DNA from: Panopea generosa
Taxonomy: Eukaryota > Mollusca > Bivalvia > Adapedonta > Hiatellidae
DNA: 64,000 nucleotides
Assembly (NCBI GenBank): GCA_029582155.1
Contig: CM055897.1
Span: forward strand, 18,307,535 to 18,371,534
Direction: 5' to 3'
The notes under the pieces were generated by a model. That model made no database searches and was not told the origin of the DNA. It was given only the letters and a program-made list of their open reading frames with translations. Position numbers and translations under genes: made by a program. Positions 11,196 through 23,018 of this stretch are shown one piece after another (position 1 is the first letter of the stretch; each line of letters begins with the position of its first letter).

Positions 11196-13795
11196 ATCTA
11201 CAAAATAAGTAATATCTTACTTGGGTGGTTTCTTTGTCGCGTACGTAAAAGGATGTGCATGAAATTAACAATATATTAAACGATCGACGTATCTGTAGGC
11301 ATATAAAATTGATTTTAGAATGAAATTTACTCAATCGTATGTTTTCATTTCATTTACTGTTAAGTTGGAGAAAAAGTTTGTGTACAAATCCCTTACACCG
11401 TGTCCACTCTGAGCTATCAAACTGTATACTGTTCTAAAACTACACCACTACTCGGCTGATGGAATGTGTATAAACGCACACTAGATACAGTGGGATTTGT
11501 GTTTACAATTTAGAGTGCATTACAGCTTAAGCTCCTCTTTAGAATTTTAAATCTTTGACAGTTTTTTTAAACCTCATAAAACACACGAATTTGGAAATTT
11601 GGAATAATTTTGCCAATTTATTATTTTAACAATGATCCAGTAGTATGCAAAATCATAAGAAAAACAATGCTGTGTGTGACCATTCTATTTCGTATTATGC
11701 TCTGATTTCTTATCCTTACATTTTCTTTACTGACAATAGCTGTGGCATAGTCGAAGTTTCCTGGTTCGACCACTGAACATTTCACACATAATCAGTTCAA
11801 ATATGAGAGAATCCATTATGTTTCGAAAATGTATATGCCGGATGTTTGTGGTGATTAGCACCGTCCATACACGCTGGTCAGTGTTATAATTCTATATAAA
11901 AATAACAACGCAAACTCAAAGTGTTGATTATGATTTAATTTAAAGAATCTCAAACTATGGATATATTTATTATATTAAAAGTGAATTTATCAGAATTTTT
12001 CAAACTTTTAAAATTGGATTAAATATTTTTTTTTAAAAAAAATATCATGCCTATATATGCACACTGACCATATATTGCCAGAAGGAAATTTAATTTAACA
12101 CGTTAAAATGATATATTAAAAATGGATTTCCTTACTTGGGCTACGCGCCTAGGTTAGACTAAAATAAATTTCCCGTTTAAACATATTTTGTGACGTATTA
12201 AATGCGTCACGTGGTTTCATTCGCTTTCAATTTGATCCGCTGTATACAGGGACGGATCAAGGATTTCAGTCTAAGGCGCGCAACACATAATCTTAACAGG
12301 CACACATGTTTTTAAGTAGAAAAATAGTGAATTTTGATAAAATATGGGAGTTTATTTTTTGGTGGGGAGGGGTGTACGCTAGTTTTTTTTAAAAAGTAGA
12401 TCTGTCATTGATACAGGTTAGTATAGTAAAATTGTTTCATCTTAGAAAGAGTCAGAATGACGTCAAGCAGTATTTAAGTGCTGTCTAGTTTTATAATGAG
12501 GATTTCATTTCAAGTCACCACTCCAATTAAAATATCGATTTTGTCACGTTTCGGTGGATTTGACCTACGAAATGATTCGGATTTTATTAATCAATGATAA
12601 TGATATGCTTTTTATCTATTTTGATAATTATTTTATTTTTAAGACATTTATAATGTTTTCCCCTGATATATCCCTTTTAGATTCATTAATAGGCTAATTA
12701 TTCTACACAGTTGTTTTCTTGACGTTTTGTGTACGTGCAAATCTTCAAGTTTTTTGTTTTAAGACCAGTTAGATGTTAATATCATATTATCGTGCAAACT
12801 ATTGTCATCTTAGATACCTTGTTTGGATAACATCCAAAACGCAATCTTATTTTGAAATATATGGATTTTACCTTATAGTATTATATCGACATATGCCCTT
12901 TTATTGAATTCAAACTTTTTTTCATATTATATCTAAAAATATGTGACCTATTTGGCATAGTTAACGATACGTGCTGTATTGCATGAATGAATGAATATGA
13001 TATTTAATAATAACGTGTTGATACCAATTGTGTGTACCGATGTGTGTTATTTCATTACAAGTGTGTAAAACAGACGAGCTTGTCGAAGCGATAGTTTTAA
13101 ATATTTCATTTAAGAATTAACAGAAAGGTCAAAAGGCTCATAAGAAGTACACACATTTGTAATATCAAACGTCACAACAGAACAATCGAAAATTATATAA
13201 CTAAAATATTAAAACGCCTACTATCTGATTCCAGGATTTCAGTACTTTAAGACGAATGGGATGACGAGCATACATCACATTAAAGTTACATTAAAAAGAA
13301 ACAAATTGAAAAAAAATAAAATTAAACAAAACTACTCTAAATTCATGTTTGAACTACTTTTATATTGCCTTATAAGAGGTAATAACATTTTGATAACACG
13401 AAATAGTCCCGATCACGTTGATAACTTCCTGAAACGTGGTAGGAAGCATCAGCTCGATTTCCCCACTTATATGTATCCCGGCATTGTTTACAATACCCCA
13501 CATATATATTACAAATAATGTAACTTTAAACAAAACACGTGCCTATATTTACGCGGCGAGTCCAATATACAGAATATAAAAGGTTTGCAAAAAATTCATC
13601 AGAATACTCATTTGTTCGACAAAATTTGATCAAATTTGATTGTACTGGGCATTGGTGACGGCTTTGAGTTTAAAGGTTCTCTATTTATTTCTTCTAGTGA
13701 ATATATCAATAAATAATATCTTCAATCAATAATTTAAGAACAAAACTACGGACATCTTATATTAACTGTTATTAACATTATTAGTATAGTGAACT
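11196..13795. other. Intergenic with one dispersed repeat
   Basis: No gene is seen. The stretch 12010-12245 is a dispersed repeat shared with 48365-48610 (listed separately). After it, GGGACGGATCAAGGATTTCA near 12250 may begin another repeat. The remainder is plain AT-rich DNA. Confidence 0.5.
12010..12245. repeat. Unclassified dispersed repeat, copy 1
   Basis: It shares ATATCATGCCTATATATGCA, TTACTTGGGCTA, AGGTTAGACTAAAATAAATT, TCCCGTTT and TTTGTGACGTATTAAATG, in the same order, with 48365-48610. No inverted ends, coding frame or tRNA promoter are seen. Confidence 0.6.
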
Positions 13796-16700
13796 ATGGG
13801 CGAAATTATGAACACTCATGTCTTTGATCGTCAACTTGATCCTACCGCGTTTTTTGTGTTGTTTTTGTTTTTGTATAAAAATGCCGGTTTTACTTGGGAT
13901 GTATTAGTATGGTATAGGCCTACCATGGGCGAAATTGTGAGCACTAATGTCTTTGATCGCCAACTAAGCCTACCATGGGCGAAATTGTGAGCACTTATGT
14001 CTTCTATCGCCAACTAGGCCTACCATGGGCGAAATTGTGAGCACTAATGTCTTTGATCGCCAACTAGGCCTACCATGGGCGAAATTGTGAGCACTTATGT
14101 CTTCGATCGCCAACTAGGCCTACCATGGGCGAAATTGTGAGCACTAATGTCTTTGATCGCCAAATAGGCCAACCATGGGCGAAATTGTGAGCACTAATGT
14201 TTTCGATCGCCAACTAGATCTATCATGGGCAAAATTGGGAGCACTAATGTCTTTGATCGCCAACTAAGCCTACCATGGGCGAAATTGTGAGCACTTATGT
14301 CTTTGATCGCCAACTATATATACCATGGGCGTAATTGTAAGCACTTATGTCTTCAATCGCCAACTAGACCTACCATGGGCGAAATTGTGAGCACTAATGT
14401 CTTCGATCGCCAACTAGATTTACCATGGGCGAAAATGTGAGCGCTTATGTCTTCGATCGCCAACTAGGCCTACCATGGGCGAATTTGTGAGCACTAATGA
14501 CTTTGATCGCCAACTAGGCCAACCATGGGCGAAATTGTGAACACTAATGTCTTTGATCGCCAACTAGACCTACCATGGGCAAATTGTGAGCACTTATGTC
14601 TTTGATCGCAAACTAGGCCTACCATGGGCGAAATTGTGAGCACTAATGTCTTTGATCGCCAACTAGGCCAACCATGGGCGAAATTGTGAGCACTAATTTC
14701 TTTGATCGCCAACAAGGCATACCGTGGGCGAAATTGTGAGCACTAATATCTTTGATCGCCAACTAGACCTACCATGGGCGAAATTGTGAAGACTAATATC
14801 TTCGATCACAAACTAGACCTACCATGGGCGAAATTGTGAGCACTATTGTCTTTGATCGCCAACTAGACCTACAATGGGCGAAATTGTGAGCAGTAATGTA
14901 TTTGATCACCAAATAAGTCCACCATGGGCGAAATTGTGAGCGCTATTGTCTTTGATCGCCAACTAGGCCTACCATGGGCGAAATTGTGAGCACTAATGTC
15001 TTTGATCGCCAACTAGGCATACCATGGGCGAAATTGGGAGCACTTATGTTTTTAATCGCCAACTAGGCCCACAATGGGCGAAATTGTGAGCACTAATGAC
15101 TTTGATCGCCAACTAGGCCTACCATGGGCGAAATTGTGAGCACTCATGTCTTTGATCGCCAACTAGGTCAACCATGGGCGAAATTGTGAGCACTTATGGC
15201 TTTGATAACCAACTAAACCTACCATGGGCGAAATTGGGAGCGCTAATGTCTTTGATCGCCAACTAGACCTACCGTGGGTGAAATTGGAAGCGCTATTGTC
15301 TTTGATCGCCAACTAGGTCCACCATGGGCGAAATTGTGAGCGCTATTGTCTTTGATCGCCAACTAGGCCCACCATGGGCGAAATTGTGAGCACTAATGTC
15401 ATTGATTGCAAACTAGGCCCACCATGGGCGAAATTGTGAGCACTATTGTCTTTGATCGCCAACTAGGCCCACCATGGGCGAAATTGTGAGCGTTATTGTC
15501 TTTGATCGCCAACTAGGCCTACTATGGGCAAAATTGTGAGCACTCATGTCTTTGATCGCCAATTAAATATACCATGGGCGAAATTGTGAGCATCAATGTC
15601 TTAAATCGTCAACTACGCCCACAATAGGCGAAATTATGAGCAATAATGACTTTGATCGCCAACTAATCCCACCATGGACGAAATTGTGAACACTATTATC
15701 TTTGATCGCCAACTAGATCTACCATGGGCGAAATTGTGAGTACTAATGTCTTTGATCGCCAGCTAGACCAACCATGGGCGAAATTGTGAGCACTAATTAC
15801 TTTGATCGCCAACTTGGCCTACCATGGGCGAAATTGTGAGCACTAATGTCTTTGATCGCCAACTAAGCCTACCGTGGGCGAAATTGTGAGCACTAATGTC
15901 TTTGATCGCCAACTAGACCTACCGTGGGCGAAATTGGGAGCGCTAATGCGAGGCCTACCGTGGGTGAAATTGGGAACGCTATTGTCTTTGATTGCCAACT
16001 AAGTCAACCATGGGCGAAATTGTGAGCGCTATTGTCTTTGATCGCCAACTAGGCCTACCATGGGCGAAATTGTGAGCACTAATGTCTTTGATCGCCAACT
16101 AGGCCCACCATGGGCGAAATTGTGAGCACTACTGTCTTTGATCGCCAACTAGGCCCACCATGGGCGAAATTGTGAGCGCTATTGTCTTTGATCGCCAACT
16201 AAGCATACTATGGGCAAAATTGTGAGCGCTCATGTCTTTGATCGCCAACTAGGCATACCATGGGCGAAATTGTGAGCACTAATGTCTTTAATCGCCAACT
16301 AGGCCCACAATGGACAAAATTATGAGCACTCATGACTTTGATCGCCAACTAAGCCCACCATGGGCGAAATTGGGAGCTCTTATGTCTTTGATCGCCAGCT
16401 AGACCAACCATGGGCGAAATTGTGAGCACTAATATCTTTGATCGCCAACTAGATCTACCATGGGCGAAATTGTGAGTACTAATGTCTTTGATCGCCAGCT
16501 AGACCAACCATGGGCGAAATTGCGAGCACTATTGTCTTTGATCGCCAACAAGATCTACCATGGGCGAAATTGTGTGCACTTATGTCTTTGATCGCCAACC
16601 TGATCTACCATGGGCGAAATTTTGAGCACTTATGTCTTTGATCGCCAACTAGGCCTACCATGAGCGAAAATTGTAAGCACTTATGTTTTTGATCGCCAAC

Positions 16701-17960
16701 AAAGCCTACCATGGGCGAAATTGTGAGCACTAATTTTTTTGATCGCCAACTAGACCTACCATGGGCGAAATTGTGAGCACTTATGTCTTAGATTGCCAAC
16801 TAGGCCTACTATGGGCGAAATTGTGAGCACTAATGACTTTGATCGCCAACTAAGCCCACCATGGGCGAAATTGGGAGCACTAATGTCTTTAATCGCCAGC
16901 TTGACCAACCATGGGCGAAATTGTGAGCACTTATAACTTTGATCGCCAACTAGGCATACCATGGGCGAAATTGTTAGCACTACTGTCTTTGATCGCCAGC
17001 TAGGCCCACCATGGGCGAATTTGTGAGCGCTATTGTCTTTGATCGCCAACTAGGCATACTATGGGCCGAATTGGGAGCACTAATGTCTTTGATCGCTAGC
17101 TAGACCAACCATGGGCGAAATTGTGAGCACTAATATCTTTGATCACCAACTAGATCTATCATGGGCGAAATTGTGAGTACTAATGTCTTTGATCGCCAGC
17201 TAGACCAACCATGGGCGAAATTGCGAGCACTATTGTCTTTGATCGCCAACTAGATCTACCATGGGCGAAATTGTGTGCACTTATGTCTTTGATCGCCAAC
17301 CAGATCTACCATGGGCGAAATTTTGAGCACTTATGTCTTTGATCGCCAACTAGGCCTACCATGGGCGAAAATTGTAAGCACTTATGTTTTTGATCGCCAA
17401 CTAGGCCTACCATGGGCGAAATTGTGAGCACTAATTTTTTTGATCGCCAACTAGACCTACCATTGGCGAAATATAGAGCACTAATGTCTTCGATCGCCAA
17501 CTAGGCCTACCATGGGCGAAATTGTGACCACTTCTGTCTTTGATCGCCAACTAGGGCTACCATGGGCGAAATTGTGAGCACTACTGTCATTGATCGCCAA
17601 CTAGACCTAACATTAGCGAAATTGTGAGCACTAATGTCTTTGATCACTAAATAGGCCCATCATGGGCGAAAATGTAAGCGCTATTGTCTTTGAGCGCCAA
17701 CTAGGCTTACCATGGACAAAATTGTGAGCACTAATGTCTTTAATCGCCAACTACGCCCACAATGGGCGAAATTGTGAGCACTAATGACTTTGATCGCCAA
17801 CTAGGCCCACCATGGGCGAAATTGTTAGCACTAATGTCTTTAATCGCCAACTACGCCCACAATGGGCGAAATTGTGAGCACTAATGACTTTGATCGCCAA
17901 CTAGGCATATCATGGGCGAAATTGTTAGCACTAATGTCTTTGATCGCCAACTAGATCCTA
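13796..17960. repeat. 50-bp satellite array, about 80 copies
   Basis: The unit is GGCCTACCATGGGCGAAATT, GTGAGCACTAATGTC, TTTGATCGCCAACTA. The period is 50 bp with very little length drift over 4 kb. Variation is mostly substitution (GCACT or GCGCT, TAATGT or TATTGT). Both edges carry the same GATCCTAC, GCGTTTTT, T/G-rich, AAAAATGC sequence (13838 and 17953). Confidence 0.97.
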
Positions 17961-17999
17961 CAGCGTTTTTCTGTTTTGTTTTTTGTAAAAAAATGCATG

Positions 18000-19860
18000 C
18001 ATATAATGGTCATTTTTGGGAATAAATGAGTTTGAAAATGTATAACAATGCCGTTTCCGAAACGTTATTTTCGATCTGAGTTACACATATAAAAAAAATT
18101 ATGCGCAATAATTGCAATTTTTATCTCATTTACATAACGTTAATGAATGACGTTTTAAATAATGAATGAAATTGGACTGCGGAATACGGAATAGGTAAGC
18201 GCAAAAGCATTTTCGCCAGCATTATGAGCCGAAGTATCGACAAAGGAAATTCGTTCTGAAAATTGCAATTGCATTAAAGTTTGGGATTCTGAATATTTGA
18301 TATTTTATTTGAACTTTTATGAATCGCTATTGAGTCCGATTCCTTGGAATAACCTGAGCTGAGTATTCTTTTTGAAAGGACGTCGGGTCCAGTCTTCGGC
18401 TCTTGCTTTGATTATATGTATAGCTTACAACTGAAAAAAGTAAATCATGATAGTGGTACATTCAGCATGAAATCAACACAATTTCAAAAATAAGGATGGA
18501 CAGTCATTGGTGAATTTATTTTAACATTCTTACAATATTGTTAAATATTAAATAAAAATATACACTTAAGAGTTTTATTCATTTTTACTTTGGAGCTATT
18601 TACATTTGAAATGTCATATTTTGCGTTGAAAATGGCATGAAAAATCGTTATTTGAAGCAGATTGGGGCGTTAAATAAGTAATGTTATTCGTCCCATAAAT
18701 TATGAACCGCGATTATTTAAATCTTAAAATTTCACATTTGTTATACATCAGATGATACAAACAAACAAATCTAGGTCTCATTGAAGAATTACACCCCTTT
18801 CATGACGGTACCAAGATTCTTACGTCCCAGAAATTAGAGCTGTATAAAGCGGTTTGGCAATAATTTTTTTGTTAAAAATGCATAAAATGTCATATTTCTT
18901 TGTGCGTATGGGACCATTGGAACATTTTTATGTTTTCTGCTAAGTTTGGATGACATTTGGAACTGTTTGATGAAGCTATAACAGTTTAAAGATGCGTAAT
19001 GATACACTGCAACAAATGGGCAAAAGTGTCAAAAATGAAGGGGTGTCATGTAATCATCGAAAATGTGAAAAAGCAACCTATTCAGCCCCATGTTTTTTTC
19101 TGCATAATTGGACTAACAGAGGACTATCTATGGGAACAAGGCACTTTTAGAATCATTGGTAATGTACCCAGTGTTCCGGAAGTGCATGTCTCTCTCTATA
19201 TGTAGAACAGTACAAAATTAATTGTTGTGTGAGACATCTAGCGATTTCAAGAAGACTTTTTATCATAGTTTTGACCTCATACAGTCATATACACTGCTGT
19301 CAAATATAGTTGGAAAAGGAGAAACTAAATATGTTCATATACGGAGCTGTATAAGTGCGCGTTGCACAAGTGGAGTATGTGCATCGCAGGTTTTCATATG
19401 AATATGGTCATAGTTTTTATTTCACTGTGTTGTGGACATACATGCTACAATGGATCCCACTTGGACATGTAATAGAATAGTTGTTTGAGAAGTGAAAGAC
19501 ATATTACCTATATATTTTCACTGTGTTTCATCATCGTAGTTTTGCTATAATTATATACACGAATTCATATTATGTTGTATCGTAATTACTAATTAGTCCC
19601 TCTTTTTTACTAACTCACTTATTCACTCATTCACAAAAAAAAACGAATATCAAACTAACTTTTAACTACTTCATTATTATTGGAATTCAATAACGGGGCT
19701 ATAAACGAATAACACTGATAATCGTTACATCGAAACTCGATCACTATGAGTTTGAATCGTTTGGTTGAATTGAACATATTGAGGTCACTGAAGTATAATT
19801 CGATAATAAAAATGATAAAGGGTATGATACCAAATTGCATTTCGATTAAAATTAGGTGAC
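18000..19860. other. Intergenic, no gene recognised
   Basis: AT-rich. A 68-codon frame at 18999-19205 (with CIIGLTEDYLWEQGTFRIIG) has a plausible amino-acid mix but no family I recognise and no clear splice partners. I do not call it a gene. Confidence 0.4.
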
Positions 19861-21065
19861 TTTGAGTCGTTACATTGAAATATTGTTTCATGCGTATAAG
19901 CCGTGATATTCAAATATAGTATCATGCATACAAGTCGTGATATTCAAATACTGTATCATGCGTATAAGTCGTGATATTCAATATTACATCATGCATATAA
20001 GTAATGCCGTTGAAATATTGTATTATGCATATACGTCGTGCCATTGAACTGTTGCATCATGCATATACGTCGTGCCGTTGAAATGTTGCATCATGCATAT
20101 AAGTAGTGCCGTTGAAACGTTGTATCATGCATATAAGTAGTGCAATTGAAATGTTGCATCATGCATATAAGTAGTGCCGTTGAAATATTGTATCATGCAT
20201 ATAAGTCGTGCTATGAATTGTTGTATCATGCATATAAGTAGTGATATTCAAATATTGTATCGCGTATAACGTATGCCATTGAAATGTTGCATCATGCATA
20301 TAAGTAGTGCCATTGAAATATTATACAATGCAAATAAGTCGTGCCATTAAAATGTTGTATCATGCATATAAGTCGTGATATTCAAATATTGTATCATGCA
20401 TATAAGTCGTGCTATTGAAATGTTGTATCATGCATATAAGTAGTGATATTCAAATATTGTATCATGCATATAAGTCATGCCATTGAAATGTTGCATCATG
20501 CATATAAGTCGTGATATTCAAATATTGTATCATGTATATAATTCATGCCATTGAAATTTTTACCATGCATATAAGTCGTGCCATTGAAATGTTGTATCAT
20601 GCATATAAGTCGTGATATTCAAGTATTGTATCATGCATATAAGTCATGCCATTGAAATGTTGCATCATGCATATAAGTCGTGTCATTGAAATGTTGTATC
20701 ATGCATATAAGTAGTGATATTCAAATATTGTACCATGCATATAAGTCATGCCATTGAAATGTTGCATCATGCATATAAGTCGTGATATTCAAATATTGTA
20801 TCGTGCATATAATTCATGCCATTGAAATGTTTTACCATGCATATAAGTCGTGCCATTGAAATGTTGTATCATGCATATAAGTCGTGATATTCAAATATTT
20901 TATCATACATATAAGTCATGCCATTGCAATGTTGCATCATACATATAAGTCGTGCCGATGAAATAGTGTATCATACATATAAGTCGTGCCATTGCAATGT
21001 TGCATCATGCATATAAGTCGTGCCGATGAAATATCTACCATGTATATAAGTCGTGCCATTGAACA
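19861..21065. repeat. 34-bp satellite array, about 35 copies, dimeric pattern
   Basis: The unit is CATGCATATAAGTCGTGCCA plus TTGAAATGTTGTAT. Two variants of the second half, GATATTCAAATATTGTAT and GCCATTGAAATGTTGCAT, alternate over much of 20340-20930, giving a 68-bp dimer. Each unit contains the ATGCAT palindrome. Confidence 0.95.
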
Positions 21066-21135
21066 ATTTAAAGTTCAAATCATAATATAAGGTTATTTTA
21101 CAGTGCTTTGCACAATATTAAAATGTAATGTTATT

Positions 21136-21960
21136 AATTAAATGATTTCATATTGGCCCAGTTATTGTCAACGGGTTGCTTACGGCCTTAGGACAATAAG
21201 ACTGTCCGATTGTCTTAATTAATGGCAATTTTATTAATTAACCATTTCTAAAACCTAGTAAATTTTTAATTATTTATTGATGTAAGTTAATAAAATTAAA
21301 GTAGGATATATTGTCATTGTGCGTTTTATTTATATTTTTTGAACGGGGACTAAATGTGTTAGTCAGCAATATAGGTTTCAGTTCACTCTCACATTTAAAT
21401 ATGAACTGATATCTTCAAAATTGTCAACCTCAACATTATAATGCCTTCTGTTTATACGAGTTTTAATGAGCGACTTTGAGCTGAAACAACCGGATGTAGT
21501 GCTATTAGCCTAGTTTTGGATCATACTGGCCTTTTTTTGTATTGGCCGAGATCAGTTTGCACTGGCCGAGTTTGCGTCATATGACGTCGTAGTTTATCTC
21601 AATAACAAGGTCAGTAGGACAATCCTTGAAACAATAACTTGGCCATTATGAATTCACTTAATTAATGACATTTTTATTACTTAACTGCTTCTAAAAATAA
21701 TTTGATTTTTATTGTATTTGATATAAAGAACTGGGGGTAAGGTAGAACATTATATGTACGGTAGGTTTCAGTGCATTTAAACATTAACATGAATGAAACC
21801 TGCAAAATTGTCAACCTCAATATTATAATGCTTTGACCGAGTTCCGGTTCATATTGACCGAGTTCATTCAGTTCTTGGCCGAGTTTAGTTCGTCTTGGCC
21901 GAGTTGGCCAGAACATTTTCCTCGATAACAAGGCCATTAATAGTTATATATTGTACCTGT
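21136..21960. repeat. Two diverged copies of a roughly 400-bp unit with GGCCGAG clusters
   Basis: Blocks TTAATTAATG..ATTTTTATTA, TAGGTTTCAGT, CAAAATTGTCAACCTCAA, ATTATAATGC and TTGGCCGAG occur in the same order from about 21220 and again from about 21655. Each copy ends in several ACTGGCCGAG or CTTGGCCGAG motifs followed by GATAACAAGG or AATAACAAGG. Confidence 0.65.
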
Positions 21961-22916
21961 ACGTAGGCGTCTCGTCCAATATTGATTTCACCACAATACG
22001 TACGAGTACAATATATTCCCATATTGAACAACACACTATACAATTATACTTTTGTTCTATACCTCAATCTGAATAAATTTATCAAAAGAGTAATGCAAAG
22101 TCTAGGTCATTTTTAATGAAAAAGTTCAAAGCGACAGACGAAGGAAGTTCCAGTAACAGTTATTCGTATTACTAGAACCTCAACGTCTTTACCGTCATGC
22201 AGAACATTTTATCGCTTGTTTATTTTTATCGTTAAAATTTCTACAAAATTTTATCTTGTTCTACTTTAATCTGGAAATTTGCACTGTACAATATAAAGTA
22301 TTTTATTCGATTCAATATACTTTCCAATAGCGGATCTGCTATTTAAAAAAAAACAGCGCACACAGCAAAACCACACCCAGACAGCCCTCAACCCCACATA
22401 ACTCTTATATTTTATTATAATCGACTATAAACATGTGTTTCTGTTCAGATTTTGTGTTGCACCTCTTAAATGTGCTCCTGTAAACTGAAATGCGATTTGC
22501 TCTACACGTAAAGGTATAGAATAAAAACAAACACGTGAACATTAATAGTCTAAAAGCTATGACTTTATCCCTGATTAGCACAAACAGTTTATACACAGTA
22601 AATATTAGTAATGTAGCAAAAACATGTTATCTTTAAACATGAAACGATGCAAAAAAGAACAAAAAAAAAAAACAACATCTACAAATGATGAGTGAAAATA
22701 TTCATATCCTACATAAACGACATCGTGTCGTTTTGCATGTAAAGCTGTATGCACATCCATTATAGGCTGTTTTGTGTGGTTACGCCGTAAATTAAAGAGT
22801 AACGTTAGGCATTCAGCCGTGGGATTCAACGATAGTTTGTAAATAAAATACATTTCTATTGTCTACCTACACATTCCTGATCTGAGTGAATACTGTGTAA
22901 AAGTGGTATTAGAGAC
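21961..22916. other. Upstream region of the GNPTAB-like gene
   Basis: About 950 bp before the start codon. The small minus-strand frames here (22405-22853) look like chance. No TATA box, CpG-rich stretch or other promoter element can be fixed by eye, and the transcription start is unknown. Confidence 0.4.
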
Positions 22917-23018
22917 ATGTTTCTAACAGGAATTTCAGACAGATTACGCGTACGCTGTGGGTTTTTCCTTGGTATTACAGTTACATCATTTATTATATCA
23001 TGTTTATTTTATGGAATG
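22917..23018 (+). CDS. GNPTAB-like: GNPTAB-like exon 1 (residues 1-34), start and signal anchor
   Basis: The ATG at 22917 has a purine at -3 and an in-frame TGA 30 nt upstream (22887-22889), so it is the first usable start in this exon. A short basic stretch (SDRLRVRC) is followed by a hydrophobic segment ([17 protein letters not shown]), as expected for a type II Golgi protein with a cytosolic N-terminus. Donor is GTAAGT, phase 0. A non-coding exon further upstream cannot be excluded. Confidence 0.75.

Noticed and set aside
13796-17500. AATTGTGAGC in the 50-bp satellite resembles a lac operator half
   Set aside because: A coincidence of ten bases in a eukaryotic satellite; the other operator half is absent in most units.
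19861-21065. CRISPR-like look of the 34-bp repeats
   Set aside because: Units are directly contiguous with no unique spacers and the context is eukaryotic.
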